From assembly GCA_018262315.1 (NCBI GenBank), contig JAGSPS010000042.1, forward strand, positions 1 through 26,992: a stretch of DNA of 26,992 nt, read 5' to 3'. The notes beneath the pieces were generated by a model. It made no database searches and was not told where the DNA came from. It saw only the letters and a program-made list of their open reading frames with translations. This DNA comes from Deltaproteobacteria bacterium. GTDB taxonomy: Bacteria > Myxococcota_A > UBA9160 > PR03. Made by a program: the position numbers and the translations under genes. This document shows positions 1-6,636 of this stretch, in pieces (positions within the stretch are counted from its first letter, which is position 1; the number at the start of each line of letters is the position of its first letter).

Positions 1-1
1 C

Positions 2-988
2 TCCACCTACAAACCGTTCGTTGCCGCGATCGCGCTCCAGGAGAAAGTGCGCACGCCCAGCGCCGGGACCTTCTGCCCGGGCAGCTTCACGTTCGGCAGT
101 CGTGCATTCCGCTGTTGGAAGAAGACGGGACACGGAACCGTCGACCTGCACCGTGCAATCGTGCAGTCGTGCGACGTCTACTTCTATCGCGCAGGCCTCG
201 ACATCGGCGTCGATCGGATGGCCGAGTACATGAAGAGCTTCGGCTTCGGAGCGTCGACCGGGATCGGGCTCGAGAACGAGCGCGGCGGGATCAACCCGAG
301 CAGTGAATGGAAGCGCCGCCGTTTCAACCAACCGTGGATGGCGGGCGAGACCGTGTCGATCTCGATCGGCCAGGGGTACGTCAGCATGACGCCGCTCCAG
401 CTCGCGGTTGCCTATGGCGCGCTCGCGACCGGCCAGCTCGTGCGACCGCGTCTCGTGCTCGAACGCCTTGCGCCGGGCGGCGCGAGAACCCCTGAGCCAG
501 TGGACGTGGTGCGTCAGGTGCCGATCGAGGCGGAGCACCTGGCGCGCGTGCGGAAGGCGCTTCGCGGTGTCGTAGTCGAAGGCGGTGGCACGGGCCGGCG
601 CGCGCAGGTGCCGGGATTGGACGTCGGCGGCAAGACGGGCACCGCGCAGGTCGTGAAGCTCGAACACACCGACAACATGCGCGGGCGAGCCATTCCGTGG
701 AAGTACCGCGACCACGCCTGGTTCGCTGCGATCGCGCCGGTCGACGCGCCTGAGATCGCGGTGGTGGTGCTGAGCGAGCATGGCGGACACGGCGGCTCCG
801 CAGCCGGGCCGATCGCGCAGCGCGTGCTCGCGAAGTGGTGGGAGAAGAAGCACGCCGCGTCCGCGCCAGCGCTGCAAGCGGCCGTCGTCATCGACTCGGA
901 AGAGCAACGCGCGGCGCACGCGGACGAGGCGGTGCACGAAGAGGCCGCCGCACCGGAAACAGATGGGGAATCCGATGGCGCGGATTGA
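2..988 (+). CDS. mrdA: Penicillin-binding protein 2 (peptidoglycan D,D-transpeptidase), C-terminal part
   Basis: This is the transpeptidase domain of the elongation-specific class B PBP, which cross-links peptidoglycan of the side wall together with RodA. The gene is cut by the window edge. The first complete codon is the nucleophile serine of the SxxK motif (STYK, bases 2-13). The SxD motif (SCD, 167-175, before VYFY) and the KTG motif (KTGTAQV, 632-640) follow at family-typical spacing, so the catalytic triad of motifs is complete. A hydrophilic tail rich in Ala and Glu follows the fold. The stop overlaps the start of rodA by 14 bases, the usual mrdA-rodA arrangement. The N-terminal membrane anchor and dimerisation domain lie outside the window. 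Confidence 0.95.
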   Translation, partial: STYKPFVAAIALQEKVRTPSAGTFCPGSFTFGSRAFRCWKKTGHGTVDLHRAIVQSCDVYFYRAGLDIGVDRMAEYMKSFGFGASTGIGLENERGGINPSSEWKRRRFNQPWMAGETVSISIGQGYVSMTPLQLAVAYGALATGQLVRPRLVLERLAPGGARTPEPVDVVRQVPIEAEHLARVRKALRGVVVEGGGTGRRAQVPGLDVGGKTGTAQVVKLEHTDNMRGRAIPWKYRDHAWFAAIAPVDAPEIAVVVLSEHGGHGGSAAGPIAQRVLAKWWEKKHAASAPALQAAVVIDSEEQRAAHADEAVHEEAAAPETDGESDGAD

Positions 989-2084
989 ACGGCGCCTGGC
1001 CCAGCACAACGAGTGGTGGTTGCTGGGTCTGATCGGGATTCTGGTCGCACTCGGCATTGCAAACCTGATGTCCGCGACGCATCCCGAATCGGAGTCGTGG
1101 CTGACGCCGACGCTGCGCCGCCAGCTCTTCGCGCTGCTGCTCGGCGTGCTCGGCCTGGCCGCCGCAATCGCGATTGATTACCGCCGCCTCTTGCGCTGGG
1201 CGCCGTTGCTCTACTTCGGGAGTCTCGGACTGCTCGTCGCGACGCTGGTGGTCGGAACGGTGACGCACGGCAACCAGAGCTGGCTGGTGTTGGGACCGCT
1301 GCGGCTGCAGCCCTCCGAGCTGGCGCGGCTCGCGATGATCCTGATGCTGGCGCGCTACTTCCATCGCAATCCACCCACCGAGGTGCAACGCCTGCGCGAC
1401 CTGCTTCGGCCCGGCCTCACCGTCGGCGCGACGGTGGCGCTCATCGTGCTGGGCCGCGACATGGGCGTGGCGCTGCTCACGCTCGCGGTCGCCGGCACCT
1501 ATCTGATCTTCGTTCGCATCCCGATCCGCTCGTGGGCGGCAGTGGCGGGAACGGCGCTCGCGGTGCTCGCGATCGTCTGGTTCTTCGTGCTCGCGGACTA
1601 CCAGAAGAGCCGCATCCGCGACGTCGCGGACCCCGGTCGCGATCCGCTCGCTTCGGGGTACCAGGCGAACCAGTCGCGCATCGCGATCGGCTCCGGCGGC
1701 GTCTTCGGCAAGGGCTACATGCAGGGCACGCAGACCCAGCTCCGCTTCCTGCCCACCCAGCACACCGACTTCATCTTCTCGGTGCTGGCGGAGGAATGGG
1801 GCCTGGTCGGCGCGGCGACCGTGCTGGTGCTCTATTTCTCGCTGCTGATCTGGGGTCTCGTGATCGCGCGTGGGTCGAAGGATCTGTTCGGCGCGCTGCT
1901 CGCTGTGGGAGTCGTCGGGATGCTGTTCTGGCCAGCCGTGGTGAACATCCTGATGGTGATCGGGCTCGCTCCGGTGATCGGCGTGCCACTGCCACTCTTC
2001 TCGTACGGGGGCTCGTCGCTGCTCGCATCGCTGATCGCGTTGGGTCTGCTCCTCAACGTGTCGTTGCGGCGCTACCTCTTCTAG
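975..2084 (+). CDS. rodA: RodA, SEDS-family peptidoglycan glycosyltransferase
   Basis: RodA polymerises lipid II at the inner membrane as the partner of PBP2 in the elongasome. The 369-residue product has the family's usual length and about ten hydrophobic segments. Visible signatures are the GVFGKGYMQGTQTQ loop, PTQHTDFIFSVLAEEWG with the conserved Asp of the SEDS active site, and the C-terminal VPLPLFSYGGSSLLASL. I chose the ATG at 975, behind GGGGAA at 965-970. An in-frame ATG at 963 would add four residues. The frame is open much further upstream only because it overlaps mrdA. Translation is probably coupled to mrdA. Confidence 0.95.
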   Translation: MARIERRLAQHNEWWLLGLIGILVALGIANLMSATHPESESWLTPTLRRQLFALLLGVLGLAAAIAIDYRRLLRWAPLLYFGSLGLLVATLVVGTVTHGNQSWLVLGPLRLQPSELARLAMILMLARYFHRNPPTEVQRLRDLLRPGLTVGATVALIVLGRDMGVALLTLAVAGTYLIFVRIPIRSWAAVAGTALAVLAIVWFFVLADYQKSRIRDVADPGRDPLASGYQANQSRIAIGSGGVFGKGYMQGTQTQLRFLPTQHTDFIFSVLAEEWGLVGAATVLVLYFSLLIWGLVIARGSKDLFGALLAVGVVGMLFWPAVVNILMVIGLAPVIGVPLPLFSYGGSSLLASLIALGLLLNVSLRRYLF

Positions 2085-2101
2085 CGAATGCGGAGCGCCC
2101 C

Positions 2102-2809
2102 ATGTCTGCCAGCACCCGCAAGCGTACGGCTCCCCGCATCGGCGCCTTCTTCGACATGGACAAGACGCTGATTTCGGAGAATTCCGGCTCGCTGTACATG
2201 AAGTACCGCTACGAGCGCGGCGAAGTCGACGGCTGGGATCTCGCCAGGGGTCTCTTCGACTACCTGCGCTACAAGGCCGGCATCCTCGACATCCGCGCCT
2301 TCACGCAGCACGCGATGCTCGAGTTCCGCGGCCAGAGCGAACGCAAACTGCTGCGCGAAGCGCGCGACTTCGTCGAGCGGATGGTCGTGCCCACCGTCTA
2401 CCCCGAAGCGATCGAAGCGCTGCGCTGGCACCAGAAACACGGGCACATCGTGGCGATCGTATCGGGCGCGACCAAGTTCGTGGTGCGTCCGGTCGCCGAG
2501 GCGCTCAGCATCAAGCACTACCTCTACACGCGTCTCGAAGTCGAACACGGCCGCTTCACGGGTCGCGTCATCGACCCGCTCTGCTTCGAGGAGGGCAAGA
2601 TCTACTGGCTGCAGCAATTCATCGACGAGCGCGGCATCGATCTCGCGAAGAGCTGGTTCTACACCGACTCCGTGACCGACCTGCCGTTGCTGGACCTCGT
2701 CGGCCACCCCGTCGCCGTGAACCCCGACCCGTTCCTGTTCCGCGCCGCCAGGCGTCGTCATTGGCCGGTGAAGTTCTACGAGCCGCCGCCGCGAACGGCG
2801 CGCGCGTAG
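2102..2809 (+). CDS. HAD-superfamily IB phosphatase (SerB/CicA-like)
   Basis: This 235-residue hydrolase of the HAD-IB subfamily should remove phosphate from a small metabolite or lipid through an aspartyl-phosphate intermediate. Motif I is DMDKTLI near residues 18-24, with the nucleophile Asp and the acid/base Asp two residues on. Motif II is VSGATKF, motif III the Lys of EEGKIYWL, and motif IV TDSVTDLPLLD, followed by VGHPVAVNPD, which is typical of this group. No cap large enough to fix the substrate is recognisable, so phosphoserine phosphatase should not be assumed. The ATG at 2102 lies 17 bases after rodA with GGAG at 2091-2094, so it may be read from the same transcript. It converges on trxA with 16 bases between the stops. 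Confidence 0.88.
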   Translation: MSASTRKRTAPRIGAFFDMDKTLISENSGSLYMKYRYERGEVDGWDLARGLFDYLRYKAGILDIRAFTQHAMLEFRGQSERKLLREARDFVERMVVPTVYPEAIEALRWHQKHGHIVAIVSGATKFVVRPVAEALSIKHYLYTRLEVEHGRFTGRVIDPLCFEEGKIYWLQQFIDERGIDLAKSWFYTDSVTDLPLLDLVGHPVAVNPDPFLFRAARRRHWPVKFYEPPPRTARA

Positions 2810-2825
2810 CGGAAGCGCCCGGGGT

Positions 2826-3152
2826 TCAGGCGGTCAGATTCTTCGCCATCGCCTCGAACGCGGACTTGGGTCGCGCGCCGGTGATCTGCTCGACGACCGT
2901 CCCGCCCTTGAAGGCGAGGATGGTCGGGATCGCGCGCACGCCGTAGCGCGCCGGTGTGGCCGGGTTCTCGTCGACGTTCATCTTGACGACCTTCACCTGA
3001 CCGCCGTAGCTCGCGGCGAGGTCCGCGATGATCGGCGCGATCGCTCGGCACGGCGCGCACCACTCGGCCCAGAAGTCCACGATCGCCGGCGTGTCCGAGT
3101 TCAAGATCTCGGCGTCGAAGTTCTGGTCCGTCACTTCCGCGACTGCTGCCAT
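2826..3152 (-). CDS. trxA: Thioredoxin
   Basis: This is a 108-residue thioredoxin that reduces disulfides in cytoplasmic proteins. The active site is WAEWCAPCRAIAP, so the redox pair is CAPC instead of the classical CGPC. The cis-proline loop (AIPTI) and the C-terminal GARPKSAFEAM helix are in place. The ATG at 3152 is preceded by GAGGAGA at good distance. No signal peptide or membrane segment is present. The upstream rhodanese-like lipoprotein gene on the same strand ends 22 bases inside trxA, so the two are probably co-transcribed. The Gly-to-Ala change in CxxC is found in other thioredoxins and may shift the redox potential (inference). Confidence 0.95.
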   Translation of the reverse strand: MAAVAEVTDQNFDAEILNSDTPAIVDFWAEWCAPCRAIAPIIADLAASYGGQVKVVKMNVDENPATPARYGVRAIPTILAFKGGTVVEQITGARPKSAFEAMAKNLTA

Positions 3153-3622
3153 GAATCCATTCTCCTCGCAGGTTCGGGCCCAAGAGGTTTAGCGCCTCGT
3201 TCGCTCGAGAGCCCCACCCGGTCGATGTCCGAAGGCGCGCGGTCCTCCACGGGTGCCGCCCACGCTTCGACGCCGCCGCGCACGACCGAGACACGGGGCG
3301 CGCCGAGCCTGAGCAAGCGCGCTGCGAACCGGCGTGCAGCGGCTTCGTCGCGGGCGATCACCACGATCGGGCGCGCCTCGTGCAGCCACGCCTCGGGAAC
3401 CGCCTCTTCGGGGCGAACGATCGCGGCGTGTTCCACGCGCGGCTCGCGCGACGCCGCGTCGCGGACCTGCACGAGCCGCGCCTCCTCGTCGGCGAGCGAG
3501 CGCGTCGCCGCCGGGACGTCGATCTCCGCAAAACTGCGAGCGCCGCCGACGGCGGGACCACCGGGCCCGCAAGCGCAGAGGCACGCGACGAGAACAGCAG
3601 ACGACGCCGCACGGGCCGACAC
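3131..3622 (-). CDS. Rhodanese-like lipoprotein lacking the catalytic cysteine
   Basis: The GTG at 3622 gives a 163-residue protein with a short signal peptide (MSARAASSAVLVACLCACG) and a lipobox LVAC with Cys14 as the lipidation site. The mature part resembles a single rhodanese domain: ARPIVVIARDEAAARRFA, then LGAPRVSVVRGGVEAW. In active rhodaneses a Cys follows the IVVY strand; here the position is Ala (VVIARDE), so sulfur transfer is unlikely. An ATG at 3700 would add 26 residues, but it would bury the lipobox at residue 40 and place the gmhA promoter inside this gene. Neither start has a well-spaced ribosome-binding site. It overlaps trxA by 22 bases. Substrate binding or a structural role is possible; the function is unknown. 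Confidence 0.62.
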   Translation of the reverse strand: MSARAASSAVLVACLCACGPGGPAVGGARSFAEIDVPAATRSLADEEARLVQVRDAASREPRVEHAAIVRPEEAVPEAWLHEARPIVVIARDEAAARRFAARLLRLGAPRVSVVRGGVEAWAAPVEDRAPSDIDRVGLSSERGAKPLGPEPARRMDSWQQSRK

Positions 3623-3658
3623 GGCGCGGCAGCATAGCAGCGGCGAACCCCGTCCGCG

Positions 3659-3687
3659 TTGACGCTCAGCAGCCTCGCCGGTATCTT
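3659..3687 (+). promoter_or_regulatory. Putative sigma-70-type promoter for the gmhA operon
   Basis: TTGACG at 3659-3664 is separated by exactly 17 bases from TATCTT at 3682-3687. It lies in the divergent gap between the lipoprotein gene and gmhA and points at gmhA, which would leave a leader of about 140 bases. The call rests on consensus match and position only. Confidence 0.5.
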
Positions 3688-3827
3688 GCGCCACTCGCAT
3701 CCCCTTGGATTTTCGACGCTTTCGGGCATCGCGGTCGACTGGCCCCGAACTCTCATCGGCTCCCGTGCGCAGCGCGTGCACGCTGGATCCGCGCCCGGCC
3801 CGATCCTGCCGATCTGGGTCGTGACTT

Positions 3828-3832
3828 GGAGG
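3828..3832 (+). promoter_or_regulatory. Strong Shine-Dalgarno in front of a non-canonical gmhA start
   Basis: GGAGG at 3828-3832 lies four bases before an ATT codon at 3837. It is the strongest ribosome-binding site in this gap, and it sits upstream of the N-terminal helix expected for GmhA. No ATG, GTG or TTG in the gmhA frame lies between it and position 3900. Confidence 0.45.
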
Positions 3833-3836
3833 ACCG

Positions 3837-4433
3837 ATTCCGGAAACGCCCCGCGACCCCGCCGCCCGCGTCCGTGAGATCCTGGAAGAGAGCGCGCGGG
3901 TGAAGCGCGCGCTGGCGGCCGCTTCGGCCGACGCGATCGCGCGCGGCGCCGCGATGCTCGCCGAGTGCTTCCGCAGCGGTGGCAAGGCGCTGCTCTTCGG
4001 CAATGGCGGCTCCGCGGCCGATTGCCAACACATGGCCGCCGAGTGGTGCGGCCGGCTGTCGCGCGAACGCATCGCGCTGCCGGCGATCGCCCTCACCGCC
4101 AATAGCTCCGATCTCACGGCGCTCGCCAACGACTACGGCTTCGAGCGCGTCTTCGCGCGGCTCGTCGAAGCGCACGGTCGCCCGGGCGACGTCGCGATCG
4201 CGATCTCCACGTCCGGCAACTCGCCGAACGTGCTGGCAGCCGTCGACGAAGCGCGGGCGCGCGGGCTGCGCACGATCGCATGGACCGGTCGCGGCGGCGG
4301 CAAGCTCGCGAGCCGCGTCGAGCTGGCGCTGGTCGTGCCCTCGGACGACACGCAACGCATCCAGGAATCGCACATCGCGATCGGCCACGCCCTGGCCGAG
4401 TTGGTGGACGACGCGCTGTTCCCGAAACCGTGA
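3837..4433 (+). CDS. gmhA: Phosphoheptose isomerase (sedoheptulose-7-phosphate isomerase), SIS domain
   Basis: GmhA converts sedoheptulose 7-phosphate to D-glycero-manno-heptose 7-phosphate, the first step of ADP-heptose synthesis for the LPS core. The single SIS domain shows LLFGNGGSAADCQHMAAEW, the phosphate-binding ISTSGNSPNVL, and the family signature DDTQRIQESHIAIGHALAEL near the C-terminus. The first canonical start (GTG 3900) gives 177 residues but cuts off VREILEESARVKRAL, which looks like the normal first helix of the family. The frame is open back to a TGA at 3822, with only ATT (3837) or CTG (3882) as upstream candidates. I use ATT because GGAGG precedes it; this gives 198 residues, near the usual 190-200. 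The paralogue DiaA is a less likely alternative. Confidence 0.85.
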   Translation: MPETPRDPAARVREILEESARVKRALAAASADAIARGAAMLAECFRSGGKALLFGNGGSAADCQHMAAEWCGRLSRERIALPAIALTANSSDLTALANDYGFERVFARLVEAHGRPGDVAIAISTSGNSPNVLAAVDEARARGLRTIAWTGRGGGKLASRVELALVVPSDDTQRIQESHIAIGHALAELVDDALFPKP

Positions 4434-4443
4434 GCGAGAGGAC

Positions 4444-5415
4444 GTGACGAAGACACCGCCGCGCATCGATCGAAGCCGCGTGCGCACGATCCCGGCGCGG
4501 CGCCGCCCGAGCAAGGTGCAGCTTCGATCCGAAGCCCGCCCGCACCAGCCGGGCGCCAGGTTCACCGCGTTCCTCGACGGGTTGCCCGCTCTCCTCGGCG
4601 CCCGTGACCTGCGCGACGCGATCGCCGCGGCCGCGCGCGCCCGCACCCGCCGCACCCCGATCCTGTGGGGCTTCGGCGCCCACGTGATCAAGGTCGGCCT
4701 CGCGCCGATCGTCGTCGATCTGCTCCAACGCGGTTTCGTGTCGGGAATCCTGCTGAACGGCGCCGGCTGCGTGCACGACCTCGAACTCGCGATGATGGGC
4801 GCCACCAGCGAAGACGTCGGCCCCGCACTCGACGACGGCAGCTTCGGCATGGCGCGCGAAACCGCCGAACGCCTGAACGCTGCCATCGGCAAGGGCGCCG
4901 CCGACGGGATCGGCATGGGCGCCGCGATCGGGCGCGAGATCCTGGAGGGGCGCTATCCGCACAAGGAGCGCTCGATCCTCGCCACGGCCGCGCGGCAGGG
5001 CGTCCCGGTCACCGTGCACGTCGCAATCGGCACGGACATCCACCACATGCACCCGAGCGCCGACGGCGCCGCGCTCGGCGCCACCAGCTACCGCGACTTC
5101 GAGACGCTCGCGGGTCTCGTCGCGACGCTCGAAGGCGGCGTCTACTTCAACGTCGGCTCGGCGGTGGTCCTGCCCGAGGTGTTCCTCAAGGCGCTTGCGC
5201 TGGCGCGCAACCTCGGTCATCGCGTGCAGCGCTTCACGACCGTGAATCTCGACTTCCTCCGCCAGTACCGGCCGACGGTCAACGTGGTCGAGCGGCCGAC
5301 GCGGATGGGCGGCCGCGGCATCTCGCTGGTCGGCCAGCACGAGATCCTGGTGCCGCTGCTCGCGGCCGGACTCGTCGAAGCGTCCGCCACGAACAAGCGA
5401 AGACCCGCGCGATGA
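4444..5415 (+). CDS. Deoxyhypusine-synthase-like protein of unknown function
   Basis: This is a 323-residue soluble protein with a GTG start behind GAGAGG, 10 bases after gmhA. By eye it follows the order of blocks in deoxyhypusine synthase (DHS), an NAD-dependent enzyme: LWGFGAHVIKVGLAPIV, LLNGAGCVHDLELAMMGATS (about residues 103-122), PVTVHVAIGTDIHHMHPSAD, EGGVYFNVGSAVVLPEVF, and a C-terminal HEILVPLLAAGLVE like the last helix of DHS. Where DHS has its imine-forming Lys (GGGVVK), this protein reads GSAVVL, with Leu243, so the classical reaction is unlikely. Bacteria generally lack the eIF5A substrate. It shares a tight operon with gmhA and a macro-like gene. The family link is from memory; the substrate is unknown. 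Confidence 0.6.
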   Translation: MTKTPPRIDRSRVRTIPARRRPSKVQLRSEARPHQPGARFTAFLDGLPALLGARDLRDAIAAAARARTRRTPILWGFGAHVIKVGLAPIVVDLLQRGFVSGILLNGAGCVHDLELAMMGATSEDVGPALDDGSFGMARETAERLNAAIGKGAADGIGMGAAIGREILEGRYPHKERSILATAARQGVPVTVHVAIGTDIHHMHPSADGAALGATSYRDFETLAGLVATLEGGVYFNVGSAVVLPEVFLKALALARNLGHRVQRFTTVNLDFLRQYRPTVNVVERPTRMGGRGISLVGQHEILVPLLAAGLVEASATNKRRPAR

Positions 5416-5792
5416 GCGGTCGCATCGTGATCCGCGAGGGGGTGATCGCCGGCGACTCGGCCGATGCGATCTTGTCGGCAGCGCCGCCGTCGCAAGGCGC
5501 GGAGCTCGAGGCGTCACTGCGCGCGGCGTTCCGCACGGGCCTCGAGGACGCCCGCGGGCGCGGCTGTCGCAGCGTCGCGGCGCCGGCGCTCGGCGCAGGG
5601 CGGGGCGGCCTCCCGATCCAGCGCTCCGCCGAAATCCTGATCGAGGAAGCGCGCCGTCACCTCGCGGGCGAGACTTGCATCGAGGAGATCCGCTTCGTGC
5701 TCGACGGCGAGCCGAGCTATCGAGTCTTCGAAGCCGTGAAGGACGCGGCCGGCGTCACCGAGCAGATGGAGCGCTTGCGCCGGCGCTCGTGA
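5412..5792 (+). CDS. Short macro-domain-like protein
   Basis: The ATG at 5412 overlaps the stop of the DHS-like gene (ATGA). The 126-residue product resembles the C-terminal half of a macro domain, the ADP-ribose-binding module: GCRSVAAPALGAGRGGLPIQ matches the usual pattern of a strand followed by a Gly-rich loop, and the helix SAEILIEEARRHL and strand EEIRFVLDGE follow in macro-domain order, then YRVFEAV. The N-terminal half is short and has no NAAN-type motif; SAAPPS is the nearest equivalent. Binding of ADP-ribose or a related nucleotide is plausible but unproven. Overlap with the NAD-fold DHS-like neighbour suggests that the two act together (inference). Confidence 0.6.
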   Translation: MSGRIVIREGVIAGDSADAILSAAPPSQGAELEASLRAAFRTGLEDARGRGCRSVAAPALGAGRGGLPIQRSAEILIEEARRHLAGETCIEEIRFVLDGEPSYRVFEAVKDAAGVTEQMERLRRRS

Positions 5793-5826
5793 CGCACCGC
5801 CCGCCGGGCCCATTTCGATCTTGCGC

Positions 5827-5831
5827 GGAGG
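5827..5831 (+). promoter_or_regulatory. Ribosome-binding site that decides the hemX-like start
   Basis: GGAGG at 5827-5831 lies ten bases before the TTG at 5842. It lies inside the longest open frame (TTG 5821), which argues against that more upstream start. Confidence 0.45.
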
Positions 5832-5841
5832 CTACACGCAG

Positions 5842-6636
5842 TTGGTGATTGAACTGTTCCACATCACCGCGGCTCTGTATCTGCTCGCCGGGCTCGCGGG
5901 GATCTCCGCCATCGCGCTGCCGGGGGCGCGCTTCGGGCGTGCGACGCGCTGGCTGCTGGCCGCCGGCGCGCTGCTGCATGGCGTCGCCTTCGCGCGACTC
6001 CACACGCTGCCGCATCCGCCCCAACTGACGGACCTGCCTTCGGCGGTGTCGCTGGCTGCGTGGCTGGCGGTGATCGTGAGCCTGCTGCTGCTGCGCGGTG
6101 GGCGACTCGAGGGCCTCGCGGTGCTGGTCTCTCCGCTCGCGTTCCTCGGCGTCTTCTACGAGAGTTTCGCGCTCTACGCGACGGTGCCTGCGGCTGCCGC
6201 CGGTGCCGGTTCCTGGCCGCACCTGCACGTGATCCTCGCCAGCGCCGGTCTGGCACTGCTCGGCGTCGCCGGCCTCGCCGGCGCGCTCTTCCTCGCCGAA
6301 GACCGCGCGCTGAAGTCCAAGCGCATTCCGGCGCTGCGCCGCGGTCTGCCGTCGCTCGAGGCGCTCGACCGCGTGAACGCGATGACGATCGCCACGGGTT
6401 TCCCGCTGCTCACCTGCGGCGTCATCGCCGGCATGCTGTGGACGCAGGGGGAAACCGGGCATCTCTTCGTCGGCGGTGCGCACGCGGTGTGGTCGGTGAT
6501 CGCATGGGCGATCTACCTGGCGCTCGTCGTCGCGCGTTTCGCCGCTGGATGGCGCGGTCGCGAGGCAGCGGCGTGCGCCGCGCTCGGCTTTGCCTTCCTG
6601 CTCTTCGTCGTGATCGGCGTCGGAGCCATCGCATGA
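5842..6636 (+). CDS. HemX-like / cytochrome c assembly (CcsA-family) membrane protein
   Basis: This polytopic inner-membrane protein of 264 residues has about eight hydrophobic segments. The C-terminal half has the CcsA/HemX layout: MTIATGFPLLTCGVIAGMLW, then a short linker, AHAVWSVIAWAIYLALV, GWRGREAA and a final FAFLLFVVIGVGA segment. The WGxxWxWD haem-handling loop of true cytochrome c synthases is absent (GHLFVGGAHAVWSVIAW instead), so it belongs with the HemX type found beside hemA. It overlaps hemA by four bases (ATGA). HemX proteins are thought to modulate HemA levels or haem handling; the exact role is not established here. TTG 5842 was chosen from the GGAGG site; GTG 5845 is an alternative. 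Confidence 0.8.
   Translation: MVIELFHITAALYLLAGLAGISAIALPGARFGRATRWLLAAGALLHGVAFARLHTLPHPPQLTDLPSAVSLAAWLAVIVSLLLLRGGRLEGLAVLVSPLAFLGVFYESFALYATVPAAAAGAGSWPHLHVILASAGLALLGVAGLAGALFLAEDRALKSKRIPALRRGLPSLEALDRVNAMTIATGFPLLTCGVIAGMLWTQGETGHLFVGGAHAVWSVIAWAIYLALVVARFAAGWRGREAAACAALGFAFLLFVVIGVGAIA

Noticed and set aside
2102..2809. Naming the HAD phosphatase serB
   Set aside because: All four motifs fit HAD-IB in general, and nothing in the sequence selects phosphoserine as substrate.
3698..3700. ATG 3700 as the start of the rhodanese-like lipoprotein
   Set aside because: It places the lipobox Cys at residue 40, has GGGG directly abutting the start codon, and covers the gmhA promoter; GTG 3622 gives a normal lipoprotein signal. 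This is not excluded.
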